DNA of 64,000 nucleotides from Serratia inhibens (lineage in GTDB: Bacteria > Pseudomonadota > Gammaproteobacteria > Enterobacterales > Enterobacteriaceae): the NCBI RefSeq assembly GCF_003591175.1, contig NZ_QYYG01000002.1, forward strand, positions 558,001 to 622,000, read 5' to 3'. Below the pieces are notes generated by a model. The model was not told the DNA's origin, did no database searches, and saw only the letters and a list, made by a program, of their open reading frames with translations. This document shows, piece by piece, positions 38,005 through 49,200 of the stretch (positions are counted from its first letter, which is position 1; the number at the start of each line of letters is the position of its first letter). The translations under genes were made by a program, and so were the position numbers.

Positions 38005-38880
38005 ATGATGAATTGGGATGATGCACGTTTCTTCCTGGCAGTAGCACGCTGCGGCACTTTACGAAAAGCCGCCAATGAACTACACGTCGACCAGGCCACC
38101 GTGGGCCGCCGCATTACCGCTTTTGAAGAGAGCCTGGGATCAAAGCTGTTTATCCGCACGCCGAAATCATTTTCCCTCAGCCCGCTGGGTGAGGAAATGC
38201 TGGCGGACGTAATGAATATTGAAAACTCGGTACAGGCGATTGGCCGCAAAGCCACCAGCGGCGACGACAGCCTGTGCGGCAACGTGCGCATCGCCACTAC
38301 CGACACCATGGCCGAGGCTTTCGTCATTCCGGCACTCAAGGATCTACGAGAGCAGCACCCATTAATCACCGTCACGCTGCTGACGGCGATTAATATCTCC
38401 GATATTTCTTATCGCGGTGCCGATCTGGCGATCCGTGGCGCGCGGCCCGATTCCGATGAGCTGATTATCAAACGCATGGCGACCATCGAAATGGGGTTGT
38501 ACGCTACGCAAGGCTATCTTGATAAACACGGTCTGCCGACCAAAGGCGACCATCTGCGCGGTCACGATTTGCTGATGTTTCCGCGCGAACTGGTACCGCG
38601 CCACTGGAATGATTTCTGTGGCGAGGCGCTGATCGATCCCAACGTCGTTTTGCAGTGCAACTCGCAATTGCTGCTGCGCTCGGCGACACGGAGCGGTTTG
38701 GGTATCGGCCTGCTATCCTCCTTCCTGGCGGATAAGGATCCGGACCTGGTGCGCATCTTCCCGGAAAACAAGGACTGGGTGGATATCTGGCTGGTGCTGC
38801 ACCCTGACCTGCAGCGCGCTGCGCGGGTGCGTGCCGTCGTACAGGCGCTGGAAGCGTCGTTTAAAAATAACCCAGGCTGA
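38005..38880 (+). CDS. LysR-family transcriptional regulator
   Basis: A 291-aa LysR-type regulator: N-terminal winged helix-turn-helix ([31 protein letters not shown]) and a C-terminal co-inducer domain ([20 protein letters not shown]). ATG 38005 is immediately followed by a second ATG; AAAGGAAATGGC precedes it. Its divergent position suggests that it controls the ThDP-enzyme gene and itself. The inducer is unknown. Confidence 0.88.
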   Translation: MMNWDDARFFLAVARCGTLRKAANELHVDQATVGRRITAFEESLGSKLFIRTPKSFSLSPLGEEMLADVMNIENSVQAIGRKATSGDDSLCGNVRIATTDTMAEAFVIPALKDLREQHPLITVTLLTAINISDISYRGADLAIRGARPDSDELIIKRMATIEMGLYATQGYLDKHGLPTKGDHLRGHDLLMFPRELVPRHWNDFCGEALIDPNVVLQCNSQLLLRSATRSGLGIGLLSSFLADKDPDLVRIFPENKDWVDIWLVLHPDLQRAARVRAVVQALEASFKNNPG

Positions 38881-38912
38881 TTCGCTCCCGCGTCCCCTGC
38901 TCCGCCCCATAG

Positions 38913-38939
38913 AAAAAGGTCGCCGAAGCGACCTTTTTT
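38913..38939. terminator. Bidirectional terminator lysR/nuoN
   Basis: AAAAAGGTCGC and GCGACCTTTTTT form an 11-bp stem with a short loop. T-runs are present on both strands, serving the convergent lysR and nuo transcripts. Confidence 0.9.
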
Positions 38940-38955
38940 ATTGCCTTGATGCCCA

Positions 38956-40413
38956 TCAGAACATCGGCTGTGCCATCTGCACCAGCGTAATCAGCGGCTG
39001 CGGGTAGACGCCCAACAGCAGCACCAACGCGGCAGAAATCAGTACTACCACACCGCCGGCGGTCAACGCCCAGTTGTTCGGGGTATCGCGTTGCAGAGCT
39101 TCCGGCGCGTTGAGGAACAGGCTGACGGTCACACGCAGGTAGTAGTACAAACCTATGGCGCTGCCGAGTACCACAGCACCGGTCAACCACCACAGGTGAG
39201 CGCTGACGCCCATCGCGATAACGAAGAACTTACCGATAAAGCCCAGCGTCATCGGGATACCGGCCAGAGACAGCATCATCACCGTCATGACCGCAGACAG
39301 AATCGGCTTATGCCAGAACAGACCACGGTAGGAGAACAGCGAATCGGCATCCGGACCACGGTACGGGCTGGACATCAGGCTGACCACGCCGAACGCGCCC
39401 AGGCTGCTGAACAGGTAACCGGCCAGGTAAACACCGGCGGTTTCCAGCGACAGTTGATGGGTTTGCACCGCAATCAACGCCACCAGCAGATAACCCAGAT
39501 GAGCGATCGACGAGTAACCCAGCAGACGCTTGATGTTGGTCTGGCTGATCGCCATCAGGTTGCCGAACAGGATTGAACAGACGGCAATGATCGACAGCAC
39601 CATACGCAGCGCTTCGCTGTCGGCGGCCGGCGCATACAGGAACAGACGCATCACTACGGCGAAGATCGCAATCTTGCTGGCGGTGGCCAGGAAGGTAGAG
39701 ACCGGCGCAGGCGCCCCCTGATACACGTCCGGCGTCCACAGCTGGAACGGCACCAGAGACAGTTTGAAGCCCAGACCAACAATCATCATGCCCATACCGG
39801 CCAGGATCAGCGGCTGGTGCATCATGTTTTCGTGCAGGCTCTTGCCCAGACCGGCCAGCGACAGATCGCCGGACTCGGCATACAGCAGCGCCATACCGAA
39901 CAGCAGGAATGACGAAGCCGCAGCGGACAGCAGCATGTACTTGATAGCGGCTTCCAGCGGACGCTTCTGGCGGTAGGCGTAGCCCACCAGGCCGAACAGC
40001 GGCAGCGAGATCAGTTCAATACCGATGAACAGCGACGCCAGGTGGTTGGCGCTCGCCAGCAGAATGCCACCCAGCGTGGCAATCAGCACCAGCAGGTAGA
40101 ACTCTTCGCGGTTGTCCGGGTAACCCACCAGCCATGGATAGGCGAAGGTACAGGTCGCCAGGCTCGCCAGTATCACCAGCCCGGTATAGAACATCGAGTA
40201 CCCGTCAACCCGCAGCAGCGGGGTGACGTCCATTGGGCCTGCCTGGCCGACAAAATACAGCGAAAGCAGCGCCAGGTTTAGACCGATAACGGTCAGTGTG
40301 GCGTTGATAAAGTGGTCGCGTCGCCACGCAATGCCTAGCATCACAACCACCACCGTCAATCCGACGATCAACAGCGGTAGCAGTGCGATCAGTTGTTGAG
40401 GAGTTATTGTCAT
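38956..40413 (-). CDS. nuoN: NADH:quinone oxidoreductase subunit N
   Basis: Antiporter-like membrane subunit of complex I (485 aa, as in E. coli) with about 14 helices. Conserved charged residues of the proton channel are visible in [18 protein letters not shown] and in the helix with [12 protein letters not shown]. It is last in the nuo operon, 6 bp after nuoM and just before the shared terminator. Confidence 0.97.
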   Translation of the reverse strand: MTITPQQLIALLPLLIVGLTVVVVMLGIAWRRDHFINATLTVIGLNLALLSLYFVGQAGPMDVTPLLRVDGYSMFYTGLVILASLATCTFAYPWLVGYPDNREEFYLLVLIATLGGILLASANHLASLFIGIELISLPLFGLVGYAYRQKRPLEAAIKYMLLSAAASSFLLFGMALLYAESGDLSLAGLGKSLHENMMHQPLILAGMGMMIVGLGFKLSLVPFQLWTPDVYQGAPAPVSTFLATASKIAIFAVVMRLFLYAPAADSEALRMVLSIIAVCSILFGNLMAISQTNIKRLLGYSSIAHLGYLLVALIAVQTHQLSLETAGVYLAGYLFSSLGAFGVVSLMSSPYRGPDADSLFSYRGLFWHKPILSAVMTVMMLSLAGIPMTLGFIGKFFVIAMGVSAHLWWLTGAVVLGSAIGLYYYLRVTVSLFLNAPEALQRDTPNNWALTAGGVVVLISAALVLLLGVYPQPLITLVQMAQPMF

Positions 40414-40419
40414 GGCGAA

Positions 40420-41949
40420 TTACGGCCTTGTTGTTGAAATTGCTGAAACTGATGAACCAAACCAGTGTTGCACGTTGCTCATCGCCGCATTAGAAGTGTC
40501 CAGAATCGGCTGCGGGTAGACCCCCAGCAGAACCAGCAACACCACCAACAGCAAAATGATGAACAGTTCGCGCGCGGTCATGCCCGGCAACGGTTGCTCG
40601 GATTTAGCTTTGCCGTAGTAGGCGCGCTGCATCATGATCAACGAGTAAACCGAAGCAAACACCAGACCGAAGGTAGAAATCACGGTGATCACCGGCACCA
40701 CCTGGAAGCTGCCGAACAGGATCATGAATTCACCGACGAAGTTACCGGTACCCGGCATCCCCAAGGTGGCTACCGCGAAGAACAGCGACAGCGCAGGGAT
40801 GTACTTGATACGCCCCCACAGGCCGCCCATCTCACGCATGTCACGGGTATGCAGACGTTCGTACAACTGGCCGCAGATGATGAACATGCCGGCCGCAGAC
40901 AGGCCGTGCGCAATCATCTGAATCACCGCGCCCTGGTAAGCCAGTTGGCTGCCGGTGTAGATGGCGATCAGCACGAAGCCCATGTGCGATACCGAGGTGT
41001 AAGCGATCAGACGCTTGATGTCGGTCTGCGCGAACGCCATCCAGGCACCGTAGAAGATACCGACCACACCCAACCACATGGCGATTGGCGCAAACTCGTG
41101 TGACGCTTCAGGGAACAGCGGCAGGCTGAAACGCAACATGCCGTAGGCCGCGGTCTTCAGCAAGATCCCCGCCAGGTCAACGGAACCTGCGGTTGGCGCC
41201 TGGCTATGCGCATCAGGCAACCAACCGTGCAACGGCACCACCGGCATTTTCACCGCGAAGGCAATGAAGAAGCCCAGCATCAGCATATATTGCACGTTAT
41301 GCGACATTGGCGTTTGCAGCAGATCTTCATAATCGAAGGTCCACACACCGGTCGCATTGTAGTGCACGAACACCAGGCCCATAATCGCAATCAGCATCAC
41401 CAGACCGCTGGCCTGGGTATAGATGAAGAATTTGGTGGCCGCGGTGATACGGGTTTTACCGTCCGACGCCTTGTGACCCCACAACGCAATCAGGAAGTAC
41501 ATCGGCACCAACATCATTTCCCAGAAGAAGAAGAACAGGAACATGTCGATGGCGAGGAACACGCCGATTACCCCACCCAGGATCCACAGCAGGTTCAGAT
41601 GGAAGAAGCCCTGGTATTTCTGGATCTCACGCCAGGAACAGAGGATCGCCAACACGCCCAGCAGGCCGGTCAGCACCACCATCAGCAATGAGAGGCCGTC
41701 CAGCGCCAGGTGGATGGAAATGCCAAAGCGCGGGATCCACGGCAGCAGGAATTCAGACTGCCATTGTGGGATGCCTTTCGGCGTAGTCAACGTGTAGCCA
41801 CCCTGCATCCACAGATGCAGAGAAAGCGCCAATGTCAGCCCCATTGCGATCAACGCAATCCAGCGCGGCACCTTAGTACCGAAGCGCTCAAACTGCCAGC
41901 ACAGCAGACCGCCAATAAAGGGGATAAGAATTAGCCAAGGTAATAGCAT
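40420..41949 (-). CDS. nuoM: NADH:quinone oxidoreductase subunit M
   Basis: Antiporter-like proton-pumping subunit (509 aa, the E. coli length). The helix-5 Glu lies in FFFFWEMMLVPMYFLIALWG, and the channel Lys segment HGWLPDAHSQAPTAGSVDLA is conserved. A 185-bp gap containing an ERIC element separates it from nuoL upstream. Confidence 0.97.
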   Translation of the reverse strand: MLLPWLILIPFIGGLLCWQFERFGTKVPRWIALIAMGLTLALSLHLWMQGGYTLTTPKGIPQWQSEFLLPWIPRFGISIHLALDGLSLLMVVLTGLLGVLAILCSWREIQKYQGFFHLNLLWILGGVIGVFLAIDMFLFFFFWEMMLVPMYFLIALWGHKASDGKTRITAATKFFIYTQASGLVMLIAIMGLVFVHYNATGVWTFDYEDLLQTPMSHNVQYMLMLGFFIAFAVKMPVVPLHGWLPDAHSQAPTAGSVDLAGILLKTAAYGMLRFSLPLFPEASHEFAPIAMWLGVVGIFYGAWMAFAQTDIKRLIAYTSVSHMGFVLIAIYTGSQLAYQGAVIQMIAHGLSAAGMFIICGQLYERLHTRDMREMGGLWGRIKYIPALSLFFAVATLGMPGTGNFVGEFMILFGSFQVVPVITVISTFGLVFASVYSLIMMQRAYYGKAKSEQPLPGMTARELFIILLLVVLLVLLGVYPQPILDTSNAAMSNVQHWFGSSVSAISTTRP

Positions 41950-41969
41950 GGCGTTTTGTGTCCCTTATT

Positions 41970-42094
41970 CTACCGTTGTCTTTCACGCTGTAGCGTCGTT
42001 GGCTGCGGGCGTTTACCCCTGTCGCTTACCTAAGTAAGCTCCAGAGGATGCTCGCACTTGCCGCCTGGCTACAACGCGAAATCCATACGGTATA
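41970..42094. repeat. ERIC element inside the nuo operon (copy between nuoL and nuoM)
   Basis: About 125 bp. On the minus strand it reads TATACCGTATGGATTTCGCG, then GTTGTAGCCAGGCGGCAAG, then CTCTGGAGCTTACTTAGGTA, GCGACAGGGGTAAACGC, and ends GACGCTACAGCGTGAAAGAC. This aligns along its length with the ERIC element at 3572-3696, including the AGCTTACTT-GGTAAG core. It is transcribed as part of the nuo mRNA. Confidence 0.85.
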
Positions 42095-42134
42095 AAACAT
42101 TGTACATAGCACAGAGCTATGCCCGATAAATGCT

Positions 42135-43982
42135 TTAAATTATTATCAACAGCGCCAATACGACCACTGCACCCACACCCATAGACGCTATATACCAACG
42201 CACCTGACCGTTCTCGCTCACCGTCAGACCACGGTTCCCCCAACGGGAGAGGATGGCCGGCAGGTTCATCATCGAGTCCAGCGGATCGCGCTGCAGCAGC
42301 TTCGCAATGCCCAGATACGGCTTGACGAAGACTTTGTCATACAGCCAGTCGAAGCCCCAGGCATGGAACCACCAGGTCGAGAAGAAGCGCCCCGGCGCGC
42401 TTTTGGCGATGCGGGTGACCAGGCTGCGTTTGCCCAACCACAGCGCTGCCGCCAGCAGGATACCGGCGATAGCCACCACGCCGGAGGTAATTTCCAGCTG
42501 CAGCACGCTGCCGTGCGCCAGCTCAGTGGTATCCGGCAGTACGCCCTGCAATGGCGGAACGATCATCGCGCCAACGAAGGTGGACAACACCAGCAGAACC
42601 AACAGAGGCAGGTGGTGAGTGATGCCTTTACCGGCATGCGCTTTGATTTTCTCTTCGCCATGGAACACGATGAAAATCATACGGAAGGTATACAGCGAGG
42701 TCATGAACGCACCGACCAGACCGGCAATCATCAGGTTGATGTGGCCGTTCGCCATCGCGCCCGCCAGGATCTCATCCTTACTGAAGAAGCCCGCGGTGAT
42801 CAGCGGCAATGCCGACAGCGCGGCGCCCCCCACCAGGAAGCAGACGTAAACCAGCGGAATGCTCTTGCGCAGGCCGCCCATCTTGAAGATGTTCTGCTCG
42901 TGATGGCAGGCCAGGATCACCGAACCGGAAGACAGGAACAGCAGCGCCTTGAAGAACGCATGGGTCATCAGGTGGAAGATCGCCGCATCCCATGCCTGCA
43001 CGCCCAACGCCAGGAACATGTAGCCAATCTGGCTCATGGTGGAGTAGGCAAGCACGCGTTTGATGTCGGTCTGCACCAGCGCGGCAAAGCCGGCCAGCAC
43101 CAGGGTCACAGCCCCGACGATACCCACCAGATGCAGCACTTCCGGCGCCATCAGGAACAGGCCGTGAGTACGGGCAATCAGGTAGACGCCGGCGGTCACC
43201 ATGGTCGCGGCGTGGATCAACGCTGAAACCGGGGTTGGGCCCGCCATTGCGTCAGCCAGCCAGGTCTGCAACGGCAACTGCGCCGATTTACCGACCGCGC
43301 CGCCCAGCAACATCAGGGTAGCCCAGGTGATAGCGGTATCGCCGACGGCCAGCTTCTGCGGTGCCAGGATCATCAGCTCGCGGATGTTCAGCGTACCCAG
43401 CTCGTTGTAGAGAATGAACAGCGCGAACGCCAGGAACACGTCGCCGACGCGGGTCACGATAAAGGCTTTCATCGCCGCCGCGCCGTTGGCCGGATCCTTG
43501 TAGTAGAAACCGATCAACAGGTAACTGCACAAGCCCACGCCTTCCCAGCCCAGGTACATCAGCAACAGGTTGTCTGCCAGTACCAATATCACCATGCTGG
43601 CGATAAACAGGTTGGTGTAAGCGAAGAAGCGCGAGTAACCCTCTTCACCGCGCATGTACCAGGAAGCGAACATGTGGATGAAGAAACCGACGCCGGTAAC
43701 CACCGACAGCATGGTCAGCGACAGGCCGTCCAGCGTCAGCGTCACGCCGATATTGAAGTTGCCGACGGTCATCCAGTTCCACAGGCTTTGCTCAAACAGC
43801 TGCACGCCGGTGGCTTTCCGGGCGAAGAAATCCATCGCCACATACACCGTAACCAGCGCAGCCAGGCCGATAGAGCCTACCCCGACGGTCGCCGAAGTGT
43901 TTTCAGACCAGCGGCCACGGGAAAATGCCAACAGCAGGAACCCGATCAGCGGTAGCAGAATAGTTAAATATAATAGGTTCAT
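42135..43982 (-). CDS. nuoL: NADH:quinone oxidoreductase subunit L
   Basis: Largest antiporter-like subunit (615 aa) with the C-terminal lateral helix running along the membrane arm. [21 protein letters not shown] carries the conserved Glu, and [30 protein letters not shown] is the family signature. Its start overlaps the nuoK stop by 4 bp. Confidence 0.97.
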   Translation of the reverse strand: MNLLYLTILLPLIGFLLLAFSRGRWSENTSATVGVGSIGLAALVTVYVAMDFFARKATGVQLFEQSLWNWMTVGNFNIGVTLTLDGLSLTMLSVVTGVGFFIHMFASWYMRGEEGYSRFFAYTNLFIASMVILVLADNLLLMYLGWEGVGLCSYLLIGFYYKDPANGAAAMKAFIVTRVGDVFLAFALFILYNELGTLNIRELMILAPQKLAVGDTAITWATLMLLGGAVGKSAQLPLQTWLADAMAGPTPVSALIHAATMVTAGVYLIARTHGLFLMAPEVLHLVGIVGAVTLVLAGFAALVQTDIKRVLAYSTMSQIGYMFLALGVQAWDAAIFHLMTHAFFKALLFLSSGSVILACHHEQNIFKMGGLRKSIPLVYVCFLVGGAALSALPLITAGFFSKDEILAGAMANGHINLMIAGLVGAFMTSLYTFRMIFIVFHGEEKIKAHAGKGITHHLPLLVLLVLSTFVGAMIVPPLQGVLPDTTELAHGSVLQLEITSGVVAIAGILLAAALWLGKRSLVTRIAKSAPGRFFSTWWFHAWGFDWLYDKVFVKPYLGIAKLLQRDPLDSMMNLPAILSRWGNRGLTVSENGQVRWYIASMGVGAVVVLALLIII

Positions 43983-44281
43983 CCGCGCATCTCACTGACA
44001 GTATCGATATTCAGGGTATGACGACGACGGTAGAGCTGCAGCAGCAGTGCCAGACCGATACTGGCCTCGGCTGCCGCCAGGCTGATCGCCAGGATATACA
44101 TCACCTGCCCATCCGCCTGGCCCCAGTAGCTTCCCGCCACGATAAACGCCAACGCCGCGGCGTTGATCATCACTTCCAGACTGATCAGCATAAACAGCAG
44201 GTTGCGACGCACCAGTAACCCGGTCAGCCCGAGTACGAACAGGATTGCCGCCAGGATCAGGCCGTGTTGAAGAGGGATCAT
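43979..44281 (-). CDS. nuoK: NADH:quinone oxidoreductase subunit K
   Basis: A 100-aa, three-helix membrane subunit (MrpC-like). The two key Glu residues are in [14 protein letters not shown] and in the third helix ([13 protein letters not shown]). It overlaps nuoJ and nuoL by 4 bp each. Confidence 0.97.
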   Translation of the reverse strand: MIPLQHGLILAAILFVLGLTGLLVRRNLLFMLISLEVMINAAALAFIVAGSYWGQADGQVMYILAISLAAAEASIGLALLLQLYRRRHTLNIDTVSEMRG

Positions 44282-44838
44282 GCTTGCTCCTCCGATTTTC
44301 TTCTCGCCATTTCGCTACCGGCCGGGGCGCTGCTCATCACTTCGCCCGGTTTGTGCTCGCGGCCAATGTGGAAGGCAACGACCAGGCCTGCCAACAGCAG
44401 CATTGAGGCCAGCTCAACCGCCAGAACGTAAGGACCAAACAGGCTGATCCCCACCGCTTTCGCGTCAACCATCTCACCGCTGATGCCCTGATCGGACACA
44501 CTGCGGATAGCGAAGATCAGCACCGCCAGCAACGCCAGTGACATCAGGCCAGGCCCGATCCACACCGACGGCTTCATCCATTCGCGCTCCTGCTGCTGCA
44601 CCGCATTGCCGAGGTTCAGCATCATCACCACGAACACGAACAGCACCATGATGGCGCCGGCGTATACGATGATTTCCAGCGCGGCGGCGAAGTACGCGCC
44701 GAGTGAGAAAAAGACTGCAGAGATCGCCAGTAACGAAACGATCAGATACAGCAACGCATGCACAGGGTTGGTATGCGATATCACGCGAATCGTCGCGACA
44801 ATCGCAATCAAACCTGCCAGATAAAAGGCAATTTCCAT
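44278..44838 (-). CDS. nuoJ: NADH:quinone oxidoreductase subunit J
   Basis: A 186-aa, five-helix membrane subunit; the pi-bulge helix region [25 protein letters not shown] is conserved. The start is ATG 44838 ([16 protein letters not shown]) behind AAGGAGCCAGC. The upstream extension of the frame to 44922 is rejected because it only reads the nuoI end out of frame. Confidence 0.97.
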   Translation of the reverse strand: MEIAFYLAGLIAIVATIRVISHTNPVHALLYLIVSLLAISAVFFSLGAYFAAALEIIVYAGAIMVLFVFVVMMLNLGNAVQQQEREWMKPSVWIGPGLMSLALLAVLIFAIRSVSDQGISGEMVDAKAVGISLFGPYVLAVELASMLLLAGLVVAFHIGREHKPGEVMSSAPAGSEMARRKSEEQA

Positions 44839-44851
44839 GCTTGCTGGCTCC

Positions 44852-45394
44852 TTAAGGCAACAGACCTTTGACGTCGATCGGCTTGGCTTCGTTTTCGGCT
44901 TCGCCCTTGGCTTTGCCGTCAATCGCCATACCGGCCATCCGGTAGAAGTTATATTCCGGATACTTACCCGGCCCCGAGATCAACAGATCTTCTTTTTCGT
45001 ACACCAGATCCTGACGCTTGAACTCACCCATTTCGAAATCCGGCGTCAGCTGGATTGCGGTGGTCGGGCAAGCTTCTTCGCACAGGCCGCAGAAAATGCA
45101 GCGCGAGAAGTTGATGCGGAAGAACTCCGGATACCAACGGCCGTCTTTCTGTTCTGCTTTTTGCAGCGAGATACAGCCAACCGGGCAGGCGACCGCACAC
45201 AGGTTACAGGCCACGCAGCGCTCTTCGCCGTCCGGATCGCGCGTCAGCACGATGCGGCCACGGTAGCGCGGCGGCAGGTAAACCGGTTCTTCCGGATACA
45301 TCTGGGTTTCGCGCTTGGCGAAGGCGTGCATGCCTATCATCCAAATGCTGCGCACCTGGGTGCCGAAACCAACCAATAACTCTTTCAATGTCAT
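44852..45394 (-). CDS. nuoI: NADH:quinone oxidoreductase subunit I (8Fe ferredoxin)
   Basis: A 180-aa peripheral subunit with two [4Fe-4S] motifs, [15 protein letters not shown] and [15 protein letters not shown] (clusters N6a and N6b), passing electrons to N2 in NuoB. The amphipathic N-terminus attaches it to the membrane arm. Confidence 0.98.
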   Translation of the reverse strand: MTLKELLVGFGTQVRSIWMIGMHAFAKRETQMYPEEPVYLPPRYRGRIVLTRDPDGEERCVACNLCAVACPVGCISLQKAEQKDGRWYPEFFRINFSRCIFCGLCEEACPTTAIQLTPDFEMGEFKRQDLVYEKEDLLISGPGKYPEYNFYRMAGMAIDGKAKGEAENEAKPIDVKGLLP

Positions 45395-45408
45395 GGTTTA
45401 TTCACCCC

Positions 45409-46386
45409 TTATTGAGCGTTGTACAAAATGACGGCGGCGGTCGCCAGCATGTTCAGCAGCGTCAGCGGCAGGCACACTTTCCAGCCGAAAGACATCACCT
45501 GGTCATAGCGCGGACGCGGCAGAGCAGCACGAATCAGAATGAACATCATCATGAAGAAAGCCGTTTTCAGCGCGAACCAGATAAATGGCGGCAGGAACGG
45601 TCCCTGCCAGCCGCCGAAGAACAACGTCACAATCAGGGCGGAAACGGTGACGATACCGATATATTCACCCACGAAGAACAGACCGAATTTCATACCGGAA
45701 TATTCAATGTGGTAACCGTCGGCCAGTTCCTGCTCGGCTTCCGGTTGGTCAAACGGGTGGCGGTGACACACCGCAACCCCGGCAATCGCAAAGGTAATAA
45801 AACCAAAGAATTGCGGAATGACGTTCCAGACGTGAGCCTGCGATTCAACGATGGCCTGCATGTTGAACGAATCAGCCTGCATCACGACGCCCATCAGCGA
45901 CAGACCAAGAAACACTTCGTAGCTCAGGGTTTGCGCGGAAGCACGCATCGCCCCCAACAGCGAGTATTTGTTGTTGCTCGACCAGCCGGCGAACAGCACG
46001 GCGTAAACCGCCAGGCCGGCCATCATCAGGAAGAACAGAATACCGATGTTAAGGTCGGACACCGCCCAGGTCGGGCTGACCGGGACGATGGCAAATGCCA
46101 GCAACAGGGAAGTAAAGGCGATCATCGGCGCCAGGGTGAAGATCACCCGGTCGGAGAATTTCGGTACCCAGTCTTCCTTGAAGAACATTTTGATCATGTC
46201 GGCAACCAGCTGCAGCGAGCCGCCCCAGCCGACACGGTTTGGTCCGTAACGGTTCTGGAACAGGCCGAGCAGACGGCGTTCGCCGAAGCTCATGAATGCC
46301 CCACAGCTCACTACGACCAGCAGGATCACTACCGCTTTAAGGATGGCGATCAGAATGTCGATCACCTCAGGGGTAAACCAGCTCAT
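45409..46386 (-). CDS. nuoH: NADH:quinone oxidoreductase subunit H
   Basis: A 325-aa membrane subunit (eight helices) forming the quinone-entry site. Typical segments are [43 protein letters not shown] with the conserved acidic cluster, and [18 protein letters not shown]. Its start overlaps the nuoG stop by 4 bp. Confidence 0.98.
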   Translation of the reverse strand: MSWFTPEVIDILIAILKAVVILLVVVSCGAFMSFGERRLLGLFQNRYGPNRVGWGGSLQLVADMIKMFFKEDWVPKFSDRVIFTLAPMIAFTSLLLAFAIVPVSPTWAVSDLNIGILFFLMMAGLAVYAVLFAGWSSNNKYSLLGAMRASAQTLSYEVFLGLSLMGVVMQADSFNMQAIVESQAHVWNVIPQFFGFITFAIAGVAVCHRHPFDQPEAEQELADGYHIEYSGMKFGLFFVGEYIGIVTVSALIVTLFFGGWQGPFLPPFIWFALKTAFFMMMFILIRAALPRPRYDQVMSFGWKVCLPLTLLNMLATAAVILYNAQ

Positions 46387-49130
46387 CGTGTTGCCTCCCG
46401 CAGATTTTCAACCGTTGCGCCCACCAGCACTGGCGGGATCCCTGGCAAGCCAAGCGGCAAACCGACCTGGCCCTGGGTCAGAGTTTCACTCAGACGCACC
46501 GGCAGACGAAGCTGCTGGCCCGCACAGCTGAACTCCACCAGCGCACCGGCATTGACGCCAAGCGCAGCGGCATCGGCCGGGTTCACCATCACGTAGGCTT
46601 CTGGCATACGCTGCTGGATCACGCCGGAACGCTGTGACATTTCATCACTGCCGAACAGGTGGTAATACGGCGCGACACGCCAGCCTTCCGCATGATTAAA
46701 GGCGGCAGGCACGTTGGTGAAGTAACCCAGGTTACCCTCCCCTGCTTCGATCAGGCGGATGCCCGGATCGCCATGGCGCAGCTTGCCGCCCACTTCGGCC
46801 TGGAATTTGTTCCATGCCTGCGGTGAGTTCCAGCCTGGTGCCCAAGCGAACGGGATCTGCTGACGATCGGCCAGCGGGCTGTTGTTCCCTTCCATCGAGA
46901 AGGAGAACATGGTGTCTTTATCCTGCGGCTGACGCGGTTCATGCACGCTGATGTTGGCGCGCATGGCGGTACGGCCGCTGGAGCGATGCGGAGAACGCGC
47001 CAGTTTCTGGCCACGAATGCGGAAACTTGCATCCGGCGCTGCGTCCACAATGCCCTGCAACTGCGGCAGCGCAGTGACGCAGGCTTCGATCACGTCGTCG
47101 AGCTGCGTCCAGTCCACGTGGCGGCTGGTGTAGGTGGAGTGCAGCGAGTGCATCCAACGCCAGCTTTCCAGCATCACGGTGTAAACGTCTTTCTTCGCAT
47201 CATCGTAATAAGCCGGATCGTAAACCTGGAAGAAGCGCTGCGCGCGGCCTTCCTGGTTGACCAACGTGCCGTCGCTTTCAGCGAAGCTGGCCGCAGACAG
47301 GATAAGGTTGGCCTTATCCATGATCGCGGTGCGCTGGTGATCGGCCACGATCAGGTTGCTGATCTTCGCCAGTGCAGCGTCCACTTTCGCCGCCGGTGCG
47401 TGACGGTAGAGATCGTTTTCCATCACGATGGCGGTATCGGCTTCGCCGCTTTCCAGCTGCGCCAAGGCTTCATCGAGCGAACCGCCGCCGATCATCGACA
47501 AACCGACGCTGTTGGCGGCGCTGGCGACGAAGGTAATGCCAACGTCAGAACCGCGATCCTTCAGCGCTTTGGCGATGTTGGCCGCCGCTTCGATGATGGC
47601 TTCGCTGCCGGCGTTGCTGCCGGTAACGATCAGCGGTTTGCGCGCATCGGTCAGTGCCTGCACGATGATGTCGACTTTCTTGCTCAGGTCGGCTGCCAAA
47701 TCGTTGACCGCCGGTGCCGCGTTATCCAGCGCATGGGCAATGGCAAAGCCAAAGCGCGCCTGATCGTCCACCGGTGCGCGGTAGTTCCACGCCGCGATGT
47801 CGTCCAGACGTGTGTCATCCACGTTGGTGACGAACAGCGGATGTTTGGCGCGTTGGCCGATGTTCTGTATCGCCGCAATCTGCCAGTCGGCAACGCGCTG
47901 GGCCGCAGCCATCGCGCGCGCCTTGCCCTTCACCGCCTGGCGCACCGACAGCGCGATACGTGCACCGGTCTGGGTCAAGTCTTCACCCAGAACCAGCACG
48001 GCGTCGTAGCCTTCGATTTCGCGCAGCGCCGGGGTGTAAACGCCGCTGTTTTGCAGCACGTTCAACATCAGGTTCAGACGCGCCTGTTCAGACTGTGCAA
48101 TACCGGTATAGAAGTTCTCGGCGCCAACCAATTCACGCAGCGCAAAGTTGCTTTCCAGGCTGGCGCGCGGCGAGCCGATACCGATGGTTTTCTTTGCCTG
48201 ACGCAGAATGTCCGCCGCGCCCTGCATCGCCTGTTCGGCGTTCAGGGTGATCCAGTCATTGCCGCGCAGTTGCTGCGGCTGACGCGGACGATCTTTCTGG
48301 TTCACGTAGCCATAACCAAAGCGGCCGCGGTCACACAGGAAATAGTGGTTCACGCTGCCGTTGTAGCGGTTTTCGATACGACGCAGTTCGCCATAGCGCT
48401 CGCCCGGGCTGGTGTTACAGCCGATGCTGCACTGCTGACAGATGCTTGGCGCAAACTGCATATCCCACTTACGGTTATAACGCTCGGAGTGAGTTTTATC
48501 GGTGAATACGCCGGTCGGACACACTTCCACCAGGTTACCGGAGAACTCGCTTTCCAGCGTGCCGCTTTCCGTGCGCCCGAAGTAGACGTTGTCATGCGCG
48601 CCGTACACGCCGAAATCGGTGCCATCCGCGTAATCTTTGTAGTAACGCACGCAACGGTAACAGGCGATGCAGCGGTTCATCTCATGCGAGATAAACGGCC
48701 CCAGCTCCTGATTGTTGTGGGTGCGCTTACTGAAACGGTACTTACGGAAGCTGTGGCCGGTCATTACCGTCATATCCTGCAGGTGACAGTTACCGCCTTC
48801 TTCACACACCGGACAGTCGTGCGGGTGGTTGGTCATCAACCACTCGACCACGCTTTCGCGGAACTGCTTGGCTTCGGAATCGTCGATGGAAATAAAGGTT
48901 CCATCCGATGCCGGTGTCATACAAGACATCACCAAACGGCCACGCGTATCTTCCGCGTTTTGGTATTGCTTTACCGCACATTGGCGGCAAGCGCCGACGC
49001 TTCCCAGCGCCGGATGCCAGCAAAAGTAAGGAATATCGAGCCCGAGGGAGAGACAAGCCTGCAGCAGGTTGTCAGCGCCATCTACGTCGTATTCTTTGCC
49101 GTCTACATGAATCGTAGCCATAGTCAGCAT
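46383..49130 (-). CDS. nuoG: NADH:quinone oxidoreductase subunit G
   Basis: Large iron-sulfur subunit (915 aa from 49130; ATG 49121 is an alternative). The N-terminal [2Fe-2S] domain has [27 protein letters not shown] gives the His/Cys-ligated cluster, and [13 protein letters not shown] with CPTGVF gives another [4Fe-4S]. CQQCSIGCN with a later Cys is the extra N7 site. The rest is a molybdopterin-oxidoreductase-like fold without the cofactor. Confidence 0.98.
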   Translation of the reverse strand: MLTMATIHVDGKEYDVDGADNLLQACLSLGLDIPYFCWHPALGSVGACRQCAVKQYQNAEDTRGRLVMSCMTPASDGTFISIDDSEAKQFRESVVEWLMTNHPHDCPVCEEGGNCHLQDMTVMTGHSFRKYRFSKRTHNNQELGPFISHEMNRCIACYRCVRYYKDYADGTDFGVYGAHDNVYFGRTESGTLESEFSGNLVEVCPTGVFTDKTHSERYNRKWDMQFAPSICQQCSIGCNTSPGERYGELRRIENRYNGSVNHYFLCDRGRFGYGYVNQKDRPRQPQQLRGNDWITLNAEQAMQGAADILRQAKKTIGIGSPRASLESNFALRELVGAENFYTGIAQSEQARLNLMLNVLQNSGVYTPALREIEGYDAVLVLGEDLTQTGARIALSVRQAVKGKARAMAAAQRVADWQIAAIQNIGQRAKHPLFVTNVDDTRLDDIAAWNYRAPVDDQARFGFAIAHALDNAAPAVNDLAADLSKKVDIIVQALTDARKPLIVTGSNAGSEAIIEAAANIAKALKDRGSDVGITFVASAANSVGLSMIGGGSLDEALAQLESGEADTAIVMENDLYRHAPAAKVDAALAKISNLIVADHQRTAIMDKANLILSAASFAESDGTLVNQEGRAQRFFQVYDPAYYDDAKKDVYTVMLESWRWMHSLHSTYTSRHVDWTQLDDVIEACVTALPQLQGIVDAAPDASFRIRGQKLARSPHRSSGRTAMRANISVHEPRQPQDKDTMFSFSMEGNNSPLADRQQIPFAWAPGWNSPQAWNKFQAEVGGKLRHGDPGIRLIEAGEGNLGYFTNVPAAFNHAEGWRVAPYYHLFGSDEMSQRSGVIQQRMPEAYVMVNPADAAALGVNAGALVEFSCAGQQLRLPVRLSETLTQGQVGLPLGLPGIPPVLVGATVENLREATR

Positions 49131-49200
49131 GCTTCCAAGTGGCCTGCCTTACGGCAGGCGTTAATCAAAAATTCTGGCCGTGTTGTCGCAGCGAGCCGGC

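Noticed and set aside
44839-44922. 28-residue N-terminal extension of nuoJ
   Set aside because: It reads the end of nuoI in another frame; ATG 44838 has an AAGGAG-type site and matches the family.
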